This document shows positions 27,246-37,975 of a stretch of 64,000 nt of DNA, piece after piece. Origin of the DNA: CAVUFH01 sp963740835 (lineage in GTDB: Bacteria; Actinomycetota; Acidimicrobiia; IMCC26256; PALSA-610). The notes beneath the pieces are model-generated. The model had not been told where the DNA came from. It was given only the letters and a program-made list of their open reading frames with translations, and made no database searches. Positions within the stretch are counted from its first letter, which is position 1; every line of letters begins with the position of its first letter. Both the position numbers and the translations under genes were made by a program. The stretch is taken from assembly GCA_963740835.1 (NCBI GenBank), contig CAVUFH010000007.1:434001-498000 (forward strand), in the 5' to 3' direction.

Positions 27246-28379
27246 ATGCGGATCCTGCACCTCGTCGGCCGGAGTCAGCGGCGGGGTGCCGAGCTGGTGG
27301 CGCTGGAGCTCGCGCCCGCGCTCGACCGGCTCGGCCACGAGGACACGGTCCGCGCCTGCGCGCCGGCTTTCGATGGTGCGAACGATCCGGCGCTGCCGCC
27401 GCTCACCGACGTGCCCACGATGAGCCCGCGCGGGCTGCTCGCCGCGGCATGGCAGCTGCGCCGCGTGCTGCGCGCACACCCGGTCGACGTTGTCCTCGCG
27501 CACGGCGGTTGGGCGGTGCAGGTCGCGGCGCTCGCGCGCGGCCGTCGCGCGCCGTTCGTCGTGTGGCAGCGGATCCTCGGCTTCGGCGACCGGGTGGGGC
27601 AGCCCGGCCGGCACCAGTGGTGGCGCTTCGTCGCTCACCGCGTCGACGCCGCGGTCGTGCTCACGCCCGACATGGGCGCCGAGCTGACCGCACTCGGCTT
27701 CTCCGGCCCGGTGCGGACGATCGCGAACTTCCGCAACCCGGAACGCTTCGTCGCCGTTGATCGCGTCGCGGCGGCCCGCGGATTGCGTGCCGAGCTCGGT
27801 ATCGACTTCGACGTACGGCTGCTCGGCCTCGTCGGGCACCTGATCGAGCAGAAGCGCCCCGAGCGCGCGCTCGCCGTGCTCGACCGCGTGCGCGCCGCAG
27901 GCGAACCGGTCCACCTCGTCGTCGCGGGGACCGGCCCGTTGCGCGCAGACTTCGAGGCCGAGACGCACGCTCGCGGCCTGGATCAGTTCGTGCACCAGCT
28001 GGGCCACCGCGACGACGTGGAGCACGTGCTCGGTGGGATCGACATCCTTCTGCTCACGAGCGACAGCGAAGGGATCCCCGGCATCGTCATCGAAGCCACG
28101 ATGACCGGCTGCCCGGTGGTGACGTTCCCGCTCGGCGCGGTCGGCACGGTTGTCGAGGACGGCACGACCGGCTTCGTGTTGGCGGGTGTCGACACCGATC
28201 TCATGGCCGACGCGGTCGTCGACCTGTTGCGCGACCCGGACAAGTTGCATGCCATGAGCGTCGCGAGCCGCGCGCGCGCCGCCTCGCTATCCACCGGGCG
28301 CGCGACCGTGGAATACGACGCGCTGCTCGAAGCGCTCAGATCCGACCTTCGGCGATCGCGCGCTCGATCCACGGAATGA
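27246..28379 (+). CDS. GT4-family glycosyltransferase
   Basis: A 377-residue GT-B enzyme beginning MRILHLVGRSQRRGAELVAL, the GGAE-like acceptor loop of family GT4. Further motifs are VLTPDMGAELTALGF, GLVGHLIEQKRPERALAVLD, LVVAGTGPLRADFEAET and the nucleotide-sugar-binding LLTSDSEGIPGIVIEATMTGCPVVTFPLGAV. ATG 27246 is preferred; ATG 27237 would add three residues. The end overlaps the convergent epimerase gene by 44 bases. It would act at the cytoplasmic membrane face, adding a sugar to a lipid-linked glycan. Confidence 0.9.
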   Translation: MRILHLVGRSQRRGAELVALELAPALDRLGHEDTVRACAPAFDGANDPALPPLTDVPTMSPRGLLAAAWQLRRVLRAHPVDVVLAHGGWAVQVAALARGRRAPFVVWQRILGFGDRVGQPGRHQWWRFVAHRVDAAVVLTPDMGAELTALGFSGPVRTIANFRNPERFVAVDRVAAARGLRAELGIDFDVRLLGLVGHLIEQKRPERALAVLDRVRAAGEPVHLVVAGTGPLRADFEAETHARGLDQFVHQLGHRDDVEHVLGGIDILLLTSDSEGIPGIVIEATMTGCPVVTFPLGAVGTVVEDGTTGFVLAGVDTDLMADAVVDLLRDPDKLHAMSVASRARAASLSTGRATVEYDALLEALRSDLRRSRARSTE

Positions 28380-29361
28380 CTTCGTCCAGCATGGCGTCCA
28401 GGCTCGTGCTCGCCTCGAAACCGAGGACCTCGCGCGCTTTCTTGGTATCCGGAACGCGGCGCTGCACGTCGTGTTCGAACGGCGCGTCCGACACGTAGCT
28501 GAACGGCGCGCCGTCGCCCTTGGTCTTGGTCCAGATCAACTCGGCCAGCTCGAGCACGCTCGTGGCTTGCGCGGTCGACAGGTTGAAGTCGTCGTTCAGC
28601 GCGTCGGGGTGCTCCATCGCGGTGACGATGCCACGCGCCAAGTCCCCGCCGTAGGTGTAATGCCGGATCTGGCTTCCGTCGCCGAGGATGTGGAGCGGAT
28701 CCTGACCCTTGCAGACCTTCTGCACGAGGTCGGGAACGACATGGCTCATCGCGAGCTTGACGTTCCCACTCAGCACTTCGGCCTCGCCGAGCGCGCGCGC
28801 CTCGCCCACGCCGACGCAGTTGAACGGACGCACGAGCGTGTACGGCAACCCGTACTGTTCGTGCGCGGCACGCGCGAAGTACTCGACCGCGAGCTTCTGG
28901 AAGCCGTAGGACGACCGCGGCGGCGGCACCTCGCGTTCCTGGCCCTCGTACGACGGCCAGCTCGTCGCCGACTCGAACACCATCGACGAGCTGAGGTACG
29001 TGACCTTCCTCAGCCGCCCCGTGTCGAACGCCCGGATCGCGGCATCGCACGACGCGGCGATGATCCGCTCGTTGGTCGCGAGCAGGTCGTACGCGTACGT
29101 GTGGAAGTAGGAGATCCCGCCGATCATCGCCGCGCCCGCGATGAAGTCGTCGCAATCGGCGAGCAGCCCCGCCATCAGCTCGACGTCACGCGCGTCGCCT
29201 TCGACGAGTCGGTACGCCGGGTGATCGTCGTAGCTGTGCGAGACCCGCCCGTACTTCGAGTGGTTGTCGATGCCGACGACCTCGTGCCCGCGCGCCAACA
29301 GCTCCTGCACCACGTATCCGCCGATGAAGCCCGACGATCCACTGACCAGAACCTTGCTCAA
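28336..29361 (-). CDS. NAD-dependent nucleotide-sugar epimerase/dehydratase
   Basis: A 341-residue extended SDR. The NAD loop is VLVSGSSGFIGGYVVQELLA (GxxGxxG), the catalytic Ser is in TYLSSSMVFES and the Tyr-Lys pair in SSYGFQKLAVEYFARA; C-terminal motifs such as LHILGDGSQIRHYTYGGDLARGIV are those of UDP-glucose-4-epimerase or related enzymes. It would make an NDP-sugar precursor. TTG 29361 overlaps the upstream GT2 stop (TTGA). It ends the three-gene minus set: UDP-sugar dehydrogenase, GT2, epimerase. Confidence 0.92.
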   Translation of the reverse strand: MSKVLVSGSSGFIGGYVVQELLARGHEVVGIDNHSKYGRVSHSYDDHPAYRLVEGDARDVELMAGLLADCDDFIAGAAMIGGISYFHTYAYDLLATNERIIAASCDAAIRAFDTGRLRKVTYLSSSMVFESATSWPSYEGQEREVPPPRSSYGFQKLAVEYFARAAHEQYGLPYTLVRPFNCVGVGEARALGEAEVLSGNVKLAMSHVVPDLVQKVCKGQDPLHILGDGSQIRHYTYGGDLARGIVTAMEHPDALNDDFNLSTAQATSVLELAELIWTKTKGDGAPFSYVSDAPFEHDVQRRVPDTKKAREVLGFEASTSLDAMLDEVIPWIERAIAEGRI

Positions 29362-30147
29362 CGCGGCACCTCACGGAAATCGTCGGACTTGGGAACGTGC
29401 GGCACTGAATCGGAATGCGAGGCGGTCGGAGCCGGCGCCACGGGAACACGCCGCCCGAACGCATGGCGATACCAACGGATGTACCGCGGCAGCCAAGCGG
29501 CGACCTTGAAGTTGGACTGACCGGCGCCGCGATCGAGCCAGATCGTCGCGACTTCGGCGACGGGGAGGCGGCGGCGGCGCGCCTTGGCCACCATCTCGAT
29601 CCCGAGCTCGAAGCCCGCGTCCGACTCGATCCCGACCTCGCGCACGAATGCCGCGCTGTACGCCTTGAACGAATTGGTCGCGTCCCGCGTGCCGACGCGG
29701 GCGAACCAGTGCAGACTCAAGCCCGCGAGCCGCGAGATCGAAGACTTCACCACCGGTCCGCCCACCTGCTGGCCGCCGTGCATGTAGCGCGACGCCGCGG
29801 CCACTACCACACCGCGCTCGACGAGGTGGGCGAGTTGATCGATCTGTTGCGGATCATCGCTCCCATCCGCCATTGTCACGACGATGACATCGGCCGCCGC
29901 GTGCTCGAGTCCGAAGCGAAGCGCACGCGCGGGCCCTCGCCCGTACGTGTTGTGCGTCGGGACGAGGCGCGACTCTCGTCGCGCATACTTCTCCAGATAC
30001 GGCAACGTTGAATCGTCCGGCGTGTCGTACACCGCGAGAACCTCGCACGGCAGCGTCACCGCGTCGAACAGCAGGTCGAGGCACGGGAATGATCGCTTCG
30101 CCCTCGTTGTAGACCGGGATCACGATGGAAACGCGGGGGATCGTCAC
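29358..30147 (-). CDS. GT2-family glycosyltransferase (frame break near 30091)
   Basis: About 262 residues. MTIPRVSIVIPVYNEGEAI is the canonical GT2 opening; one extra base near 30091 then shifts the frame to LLFDAVTLPCEVLAVYDTPDDSTL. The DxD-like region is VIVVTMADGSDDPQQIDQL and the acceptor half contains SFKAYSAAFVREVGIESDAGFELGIEMVAKA. Dolichol-phosphate-mannose-synthase-like members share this look, so a lipid-phosphate-sugar product is possible. GTG 30147 overlaps the UDP-sugar dehydrogenase stop (GTGA). Confidence 0.85.
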
Positions 30148-31341
30148 ACCCGCACCCCATTCCCCCGAAGGTTCCAGAGATCGATCACCGGGAGCTCGGT
30201 CGCGAGGTCGGCATATGCCTTGTGCGGTGCCGCGAGAATCAGCACGTCGGATGCGCCGAGTACCTCATCGATCGGTGTGAGGTCCGGGTCTCTGCTCACG
30301 TAGGGGTCGGCGCACAACACCCGATCAGCCTTGAAGCGCAGGAGGCGTTTGAGCTTGTAACTCAGGCTCGAACGAATGTCGTCGGATTCACCCTTGAACG
30401 CCATACCGAGGATGCCGACCGTCATCGTGGACAGATCGAAGCGCTGCTCGAGCCGGGCCACAATGTAGAGCGGCAACCCTTCGTTGATCATCATGCTCGC
30501 GTGCCCGAGCGTGAAGTTGTTGTTGTTGAACGCCGCGAGCTGCATCGTGTCCTTCAGGAGACAGGGCCCAGCGGCGAGTCCCGCGCCCGGCATGTCCGCG
30601 GCCCGCGGGTACTCGTGCACGACCGCGGCGCGGATACGGTCGAAGTCGAGCCCGAAGTCGTTCGCGATCATGTAGAGCTGATTCGCAGCCGCGAACTTGA
30701 TGTAGCGCCACGTGTTCGTAAAGAGCTTCGCGAGCTCGGCTTCTTCTGGCTCCAAGTACACGATGGATGACGGTGAGACGACGGAACAGCGCTTCCGCGC
30801 GTTGCACCGCGTGCTCGGTACGGCCGGACACGATCTGCGGTAGCTCGCGCAGCTCGACGAGGGCGCGGCCCTCGGCGATGCGCTCGGGACAGAACGAGAC
30901 GTCGATCTTCCGTCCCGATTTCGCAAGGGTGCGCTCGACCATCGCGGTGACGCCGGGGTACACGGTGCTGCGCAGTACCAGCAGCTGGCCGTCGCGCAGC
31001 TCGTCGACCATCTCCTCGATCGCGCGCAACACGAACTTCGGATCCGGATTCAAATGCTCGTCGACCGGCGTACCGACGACGACCACGACGTGTTCGGCAT
31101 CGGCCACCACGTGCGGGTCGTCACTCGCCTCGAAGCGTCCGGACGCGAGCACCCGCTCGAGCAGCTCGCCGGCGCCGGCCTCGAAGAACGGCATCTTCGC
31201 CGCCCGCACCTGGTCGACGGCCGCCGCATCCCGGTCGTAGCACACCACCGAGCAGCCCGCCTCGGCGAGCGCGAGCCCGAGAGGCAGGCCAACGTGACCC
31301 CCGCCGCCGACGATGACGACATCCTTGACGAATTTCTGCAC
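30144..31341 (-). CDS. UDP-glucose/UDP-ManNAc-type nucleotide-sugar dehydrogenase (frame break near 30770)
   Basis: About 398 residues. The Rossmann start is VVIVGGGGHVGLPLGLALAEAG, followed by VVVVVGTPVDEHLNPDPK, LVLRSTVYPGVT and SFCPERIAEG. After one extra base near 30770 the second frame carries the central helix YLEPEEAELAKLFTNTWRYIKFAAANQL and the catalytic-Cys loop GAGLAAGPCLLKDTMQLA, ending with VGILGMAFKGESDDIRSSLSYKL. It would oxidise C6 of a UDP-sugar to a uronate using two NAD+. GTG 31341 has GGAGG four bases upstream. A possible -10 (TATCTA on the minus strand, 31378-31373) lies about 30 bases before the start. Confidence 0.9.
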
Positions 31342-31778
31342 GGATCCTCCGGGCGGCTGGCGTCGCCGGTCATAGATAGCACGGGGTGTCGCTTCCTGAA
31401 CAGTTCCCGGGTGCCGCCGAAACCGGTCTGCGGAACCGGCTGAGCAGGCGAAACGCTCGCGGGATGGATCCGCGCCGGGCGCCGTGCCCGCGCGTATCCT
31501 CGCCGCGGACACCCGCTGATCAGCCGCCGGCACCCGTCCGGCCGGTTGCGAACACGACAACCTGTCCCACCGAAGCCGCAGTCGCCTCCGGGCGGCGGCG
31601 CGACGGGGGCTCCAACACCCCGAGCGCGCAGTTGACTCCACGCCGCGGCGCGACCAGGATCTGCGTGGCGCGGCGAGCTCATTGGGGGATCACGAGCTGC
31701 GGTCAGCGAGCTGACCGGCGACGGGGCCGGCGACACCGGAGGGAAACCGGGAACCCGTCGGCTGTTCTGACGCGGTGC
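31342..31778. other. 437-base divergent intergenic region
   Basis: This is the only gene-free stretch above 300 bases. Open frames across it encode low-complexity Arg/Pro/Ala sequence and look non-coding. It must hold the promoters for the UDP-sugar dehydrogenase (minus) and the dehydratase-aminotransferase fusion (plus). A weak minus-strand -35/-10 pair (TTCAGG, 16 bases, TATCTA ending at 31373) is visible. A perfect hairpin GGTCAG-CGAG-CTGACC lies at 31701-31716, about 60 bases before ATG 31779. I recognise no riboswitch class. Confidence 0.5.
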
Positions 31779-34700
31779 ATGGCCAAGCGCAAGGAGCAAC
31801 ACAACGTCGTGGACGGATCCGCACCTTCCAAGGACAAGCCAGGCACGTCCGTGAAAGACACGCAGAGTGACGAGAGCCGGCTCCCACGCACCGTATATCG
31901 GCTGACCCGCCGACTCGACAACGCGAGCCTGCGGCTGCTCGATGCGAGCGTGATTCTCGTCGCATGGCTTGTCGCGTACCTCGCCGGGTTCGAGGGTCAC
32001 ATTCCCGGCGATCTCCCTGGCGGCCCGCTCTTGTTCCTCGGGCTGCCCCTTGCCACCCAACTCATCGCGAACCAGCTCGCCGGTCTGTACGGCCCGATCT
32101 GGCGCTACGCGTCGATCGAAGAAGCGGCGCGGGTCGTCTTCGCCGTGGGTGGCGGCGCGATCGCGTGCACGATCGAGCTGATCATCCTCGATCGCTTCTC
32201 CGATTCGCTGTTGCCTGTCTTCACGACACCGCCGGTCGCGGCGTTGCTCGTTCTGCTCGGTTGCGGCGGCATCCGCTTCCAAGCACGCCTGTTCGCACTC
32301 GAGCGCCAACGCGCAACCAAGTCCGACGACCGGTTGCGCACACTGATCGTCGGTTCGGGCGACCCGGGTGCGGCGCTGGCTCGCGAACTGTCGAGCGGTC
32401 TACAGGCTGATACCCAGGTCGTTGGATTCATCGACGACAACCCCGAACTGCGGGGCCGATCCGTGCGGGGCGTGCGTGTACTCGGCACGACCGACGACCT
32501 CGAGTCGGTGTGCCAGAAGCACTCGATCGATCGTGTGCTGATCGCGTTGCCGAACGCGCGGCGCGAGGAGATCCAGGTGATCGTCACGCGCGCGCTGAAG
32601 ACCGACGCGCAGGTGAAGGTGCTCCCCCGTACGTCCGAGCTGATCGGCGGCCCGCTCCTGCGCAGCCTCCGCGACCTCGACCTCGCCGACCTGCTCGGTC
32701 GCGAGCACGCCCCGGTGGACCTGGACCGGATCGCCGACTACCTCGAGGGCGCGACGGTGCTGGTCACGGGCGCCGGCGGCTCCATCGGCAGCGAGATCGC
32801 ACGTCAGGTCGCCCGCTTCAACCCGGGCCGGCTGCTCCTCCTCGACCGGGACGAGAGCCTCCTGCACGAGACCGTCAGCGACGACCTCGCCGACGCCGAG
32901 GCCGTGCTCGCCGACATCCGCGACCGCCCGCGCATCCGCGCCATCTTCGAGCGCTACCGCCCGCACGTCGTGTTCCACGCGGCTGCACACAAACACGTCC
33001 CGATCCTCGAACGGCATCCGGTCGAGGCCGCGCACACGAACCTGCTCGGCACGTGGTGGCTTGCGCGCATCGCAGCGGAGTTCGGGTGCGGCCGCTTCGT
33101 GCACATCTCCACCGACAAGGCCGCGAACCCGTGCTCGGTCATGGGCGCCACGAAGCGCGCCGCGGAGCTCGTCGTGTTCCAGGTTGGCAGCGAGCACAAC
33201 CTGCCGTACGCGGCCGTGCGCTTCGGCAATGTGCTCGGAAGCCGCGGCAGCGTCGTCCCCACGTTCCTTCGCCAGATCCTCGACGGCGGCCCGGTGACCG
33301 TCACCGACGCGGAGATGACGCGCTACTTCATGACCATCCCCGAAGCGGTGAGCCTCGTGCTCCAAGCGGGGGCGATGGCGGACGAAGGCAAGGTGTTCCT
33401 CCTCGACATGGGAAAGCCCGTGTCGATCATCGACCTCGCGCGCCAGATGATCCGCTTGTCGGGGTTACGCCCTGACGAAGACGTCCAGATCGAGATCACT
33501 GGCCGGCGTCCGGGCGAACGCTTGCACGAGCAGCTGCACGACGACGCCGAAACCGTCGTACCGACGCGACACCCGTCGATCTGGGGCGTGCAACCGAACT
33601 CGACACCCGACCCCGCGACACTGTTCTTCTTCTTGGAGCTGCTCGCGAGCAAGTGCGCCGAAACGTCGGCCGAACCGGCGGTCGCGACCTTGCTCGCGCA
33701 GCTGCTGCGCCGCTGCGGCATCACGTGCCAGCTGCAACTCGAGCGCGCGGCCTCTGACGATCCGCTCGCGACACCGGATGCGCCGATGGTGGAGCCCGTG
33801 TCGACCGAGCCGGCGCCGGCGCGCGCCGCCGACGGCCCGTCGATCCGGTCACGTGCCGAGAGCCGCTCTTCCCACCTTCCCGCGCTTCTCGGCGGCACTC
33901 CGTACTTTGCGCCATCCCTCCCCTTCGCGAGGCCGGCTCGGCCACCGCTCGAACGGGTCTGGGGCCGCGTCAAACCGTCCTACGACTGCGGCATGCTCAC
34001 GAACGGTCCGCTCGTCGCCGAGCTCGAGGACCGCGTCGCGGAACGGCTCGGCGTCCCGCATGTCGTAGCCGTCAGCTCGTGCACGTCCGGCCTCATGTTG
34101 AGCCTGCAGGCGCTTACCGACGGGCGCCCTGGCCCCGTCGTGCTCCCGAGCTTCACGTTTTCCGCCTCCGGCCACGCCGTCATGTGGAACGGCCGGACTC
34201 CCGCAGTTCGTCGAATGCGACGCGACGACGTTCCAGATCGATCTGGAACATGCGGCGGCCTCCCTCGATGGTGCCGCGGCGCTGCTCGCGACCCACGTGT
34301 TCGGCGCGCCGTGCAACCCCGAAGGCGTCGTGCGCCTCGCGCGATCGCACGGCATCCCGGTTGTGTTCGACGCCGCGCACGCACTCGGTTCGCTCGCCGA
34401 CGGTCGCCCGATCGGGGGGTTCGGTGACGCCGAAGTGTTCAGCCTGACTCCCACCAAGGTGCTCGTCGCCGGCGAGGGTGGGCTCGTCGCCACCCGAGAC
34501 GCGGGACTGGCCAACTCGCTCCGCATCGGGCGCGACTACGGCAACCCCGGCGACTACAACACGCAGTTCGTCGGGTTGAACGCACGCATGTCGGAATTCC
34601 ATGCGGCGATGGCGCTCGAGTCGCTCGAGATGTTCGACGAGACCCTCGAACGACGCCGCAAGCTCGCCGCGCTGTACCGCGACCTGCTGTCCGGAATTCC

Positions 34701-35082
34701 TGGCATTCGTCTGCAAGGCGTGTCCGAGCTCGATGTGTCGACCTATAAAGACTTCACTGTCGCGGTTGAAGCCGACATCGGCCTCAGTCGCGACGACGTC
34801 GTGCTCGCCCTTGCGGCAGAGGGCATCGAGACCCGTACCTACTTCGATCCGCCGGTGCACCGACAGCAGGCGTACACGGAGATGGACTCGCCAGACCTGC
34901 CCATCACGGACGCGGTTTCGAGGAGCGTGATCTCGCTCCCGATCTATCACGACCTCGACGAAGCGGACTTGTTGAAGATCGTTGACGCGCTGCGTGCCAT
35001 ACACGCGCATGCTGATGACGTTCGCATGTCCTCGGAACGTTCGAAGACGCGACCGACTCGCGCATCGTCACATACGCGCTGA
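31779..35082 (+). CDS. Fusion of nucleotide-sugar 4,6-dehydratase (CapD/PglF-like) and DegT aminotransferase (frame break near 34200)
   Basis: About 1,100 residues. Residues 45-130 hold membrane helices, residues 150-300 a regulatory Rossmann domain (LIVGSGDPGAALARELSSG), and residues 320-600 the dehydratase: VTGAGGSIGSEIARQV and STDKAANPCSVMGATKR, with Met replacing the usual catalytic Tyr as in PglF/FlaA1. A Ser/Pro linker leads to a DegT/DnrJ-type PLP aminotransferase from about residue 705 (GMLTNGPLVAELEDRVA), with the PLP lysine in FSLTPTKVLVAGEGG. An extra C in ACTCCCGC (about 34200) breaks the frame within the aminotransferase. The product would be a UDP-4-amino-4,6-dideoxy sugar. Confidence 0.88.
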
Positions 35083-35105
35083 GGTTCCTCTTACCGAGGT
35101 TCCTC

Positions 35106-36681
35106 TCACCGGCGCTGGCTCGGCACATCAAGCGTCGGTCCGTCGTCATCATCGTCTGATCGTCCGGGCAACTTCGCTGGTTCGACAGAAATGATCGCGA
35201 AGAAGGCCGGCAGCGCGAGCGACCGCTGCCGCACGAGCAATCCCATGTTGCCGAACGATGAGTAGGCGACGGCGAAGAACGCCAGCAGCACCCAGCAGTA
35301 GAAAAGGAACGACGACGCGCGCGAGCTGCCTCAGCGATGCCGCAACGGACCGGCGACGGTGTATGACGAGCCACGCAAAGAACGCACACTCGACGGACGC
35401 AAGGATCTGCGAGCCGGACTCGACTTCCCATGGGAACGGACGCAGCAGAACCGTGACGAAACCCTGCGGCAGACTCAGCGGCGTCAAGTGCACTTGACCG
35501 GAGTTCGCGTCGGAACCGGAGTCGATCTTCGAGCCGCCTTGTGAGGTCTGAGCGCTCGTATCGGAGAGTTCCTGCTCGATAGAAGCGATCGAGAAGTCCT
35601 TCATTCCGAGCGCTTCGGTCGCCTGGCTCGCGGCGAGTACTCCGAGCAGTGCCAGCGCCGCCAGACCGATGGGCTTCTTGAGCGATGCACTCGTGACCTT
35701 CGCGCCCGAGCCGCGTCCGACGAAGTAAGCGAGGCCGGCCGCGACGGTCGCGAACACCAGCAAGTGCGGTCTCACGAGCCACAGCAACCAACCGCCGGGC
35801 GCCGCGATCGCGAAGCCCTTCAGGAGACTGCCGCCGAGTACCCGCGCGGTACCGAGCGCAGCAAGGCCCATCGCGAGCAGCATCACCGCTTCCTTGCCGA
35901 CCGAGGACGGCCAGAAGGCAAGGCTCGGCGCGAAGAACAGCAGCGCGCAGTACATCTTCCGATTCAGCGAGGGAACCGCGCTCGCTGTCGCGCGATACCA
36001 GAGGTACGCGCCGGCGAAGGCGGCGATACCGAAGACGAGGAACGCCGCGATGAGGTCCGGTCCGAGCAGCGAGTAGATCTGCCCCGTGAGGTAGAAGATG
36101 AAGTTCGTCTTGCGAAGGTTCGGCAGCGGACGGGCGGTACCCAAGACGTATTCGTGGCCGTAGTTGCTGTAGTTGATCGCGTCGGGCACGCGGCTGGTCG
36201 CCACGACGAACACGTAGTACCGAATGAGCGTGCCGATGATCTTGACGATCATGCCCCAAACGATGAACCGCCCGATCCACGGTTCCTCCGGATGACGCGA
36301 TTGGACGTGACGCGTGAATCCGACGGCAGCGACAAGTGCGAAGCCGACGACGAAGACGCGCGCGAGCAACCCGTTGTAGAAGTACTGCCCGGCCGCGACA
36401 GCGAGACCGAGAACGAGGATCGCGGCGATCGCGAACGGCGCCACCGGCGGACCGGGGAGGGCAGGCGGGACGGCCGGCGCTTGCTGCGGGGCAGGAGGCG
36501 GCGCCGGGGTTTCGGTCGTGGGCAAGGGAGGAGTCGGTCCGTCGTTGCGAACTCCTTCGTCGCCGGCGGACGTCCGTGCGTCGAGCTCAGGCCGTTGATA
36601 GCGCCACCAGCGCGCGCCGGGTTGGTCGCGAGGAACGGTTCCTGTCGGGAGCCGGTTGCGTTCAGGGCCTGGAAGTGTCAC
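35106..36681 (-). CDS. Polytopic membrane protein, possible Wzy-like polymerase (frame break near 35305)
   Basis: About 524 residues: a proline-rich cytoplasmic N-terminus, then about ten hydrophobic segments from AIAAILVLGLAVAAGQYF onward, with a large external loop (residues about 400-450, SQGGSKIDSGSDANSGQ). Conserved-looking motifs are DAINYSNYGHEYVLG and SLAFWPSSVGKEAVMLLAMG, which I have seen in polysaccharide-locus membrane proteins. One extra base near 35305 shifts the last helix to the frame ending LLAFFAVAYSSFGNMGLLVRQ. Polymerase function is inferred from topology and context only; it could be another membrane glycosyltransferase. Confidence 0.65.
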
Positions 36682-36745
36682 GCCCGACCCACGTTCCTTC
36701 CGGTGTGATGTCGCTCACGTCATCCTTCCGCCCCGCCGCTTGGCC

Positions 36746-36771
36746 TGAGCTCGCATCCTGAGCTCGCATCC
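36746..36771. repeat. Tandem duplication of a 13-bp word
   Basis: TGAGCTCGCATCC occurs twice in immediate succession (36746-36758, 36759-36771) in the 142-base gap between the divergent membrane protein and GT4 genes. The word contains the palindrome GAGCTC. It could be paired operator sites or a simple slippage duplication. Confidence 0.6.
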
Positions 36772-36823
36772 TGCGGTTGAGCCCGAGGCGCCCGGACGTG
36801 GCGAGCGACCATACTACGTGGCC

Positions 36824-37975
36824 ATGAAATCCCCTCGGCCTGCAGCGGACGGCGAAGCGTCGCAGTTGCGCGTCTTGTGGGTGATCAAAGGTCTCGGCAA
36901 CGGCGGAGCCGAGCAACTCCTGGTGCTCAGCGCACGGCGGCGCCGCCGCGACAAGGTCCGCTACCACGTCGCGTACCTCTTGCCCTGGAAGGACGCCCTG
37001 GTGGGCGCGCTCGAACGCGAAGGAGTCTTCGCGTCGTGCCTGCGATCGCGCGGATCATTCGATCTCGGATGGTTGGCGCGGCTTCGCAGGATCTTGCGCA
37101 CCGAGCAATTCGACATCGTGCACGCGCATTCACCCGTCGCAGCCGCGGGCGTGCGGATCGTCAGCCGAACGCTGGCGCCCCGATCACGACCGGCAGTCAT
37201 CACGACGGAACACAACGTGTGGTCGAGCCACGCGCGTCTCACCCGCTACGCGAACGCGGCGACCAGTCGCTTCGACGACGCCACCATCGCAGTTTCGGGC
37301 GCGGTACGCGACTCCATGCCGCCCGGGCGGCGCCGGGCGACGCAAGTTGTGCAGTACGGGGTGGACATCGATGCCGTGCTCGACGCGGCGACCGGGAGCC
37401 GGGACCCGATTCGGGCCGATCTCGGTATCGCCCGAGACGACATCGTGGTCGGTACCGTTGCAAACCTTCGGCGCACAAAGGGATACCCCGACCTTCTCGC
37501 CGCGGCGCGCACCGTCATCGACGAAGTCGCGAATGTGCGATTCGTCGCCGTCGGTCAGGGACCCCAAGCGGACCAGCTCCGCGCGCTCCATGTGCAACTC
37601 GGCCTCGGACCGCGATTCCAGTTCACCGGGTATCGCCCTGACGCGGTGCGGATGATGTCGACCTTCGACATCTTTTGCCTTGCTTCCCATCACGAGGGCC
37701 TGCCAATCGCGATGCTCGAAGCATTGACGCTCGGGCTGCCCGTCGTCGCTACGGACGTCGGGGGAATCCGGGAACTGATCGGTGACGGCAGCGATGCGGT
37801 GCTCGTGCAGCCAGGACGACCGGATGAACTGGCGAAGGCAATCATCGGACTGGCGACAGATCCCGACCGACGAGCCAGGATGTCGAAGGCTGCAATCGCG
37901 CGGCGGCAGGACTTCGCGGTCGACGGGGCCGTACGTCGCCTGGAGCGCATCTACACCGAGACGGTCGCGCGGTGA
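36824..37975 (+). CDS. GT4-family glycosyltransferase
   Basis: A 383-residue GT-B enzyme. RVLWVIKGLGNGGAEQLLVL is the GT4 acceptor-loop opening, followed by FDIVHAHSPVAAAGVRIVS, ITTEHNVWSSH, VVQYGVDIDAVLDAA, VANLRRTKGYPDLLAAAR and the donor-binding FCLASHHEGLPIAMLEALTLGLPVVATDVGG. ATG 36824 is the preferred start; GTG 36818 is two codons upstream. The stop is overlapped by the next gene (GTGA), and the three plus genes to 40792 form an operon. Confidence 0.92.
   Translation: MKSPRPAADGEASQLRVLWVIKGLGNGGAEQLLVLSARRRRRDKVRYHVAYLLPWKDALVGALEREGVFASCLRSRGSFDLGWLARLRRILRTEQFDIVHAHSPVAAAGVRIVSRTLAPRSRPAVITTEHNVWSSHARLTRYANAATSRFDDATIAVSGAVRDSMPPGRRRATQVVQYGVDIDAVLDAATGSRDPIRADLGIARDDIVVGTVANLRRTKGYPDLLAAARTVIDEVANVRFVAVGQGPQADQLRALHVQLGLGPRFQFTGYRPDAVRMMSTFDIFCLASHHEGLPIAMLEALTLGLPVVATDVGGIRELIGDGSDAVLVQPGRPDELAKAIIGLATDPDRRARMSKAAIARRQDFAVDGAVRRLERIYTETVAR

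Noticed and set aside
31386..31778. N-terminal extension of the dehydratase-aminotransferase frame
   Set aside because: The sequence is Arg/Pro/Thr-rich without membrane or dehydratase features; ATG 31779 gives the normal start of the family.
31342..31778. Possible riboswitch in the divergent gap
   Set aside because: I compared it by eye with c-di-GMP, c-di-AMP and cobalamin riboswitch features; only a short hairpin and scattered GC pairing are present.
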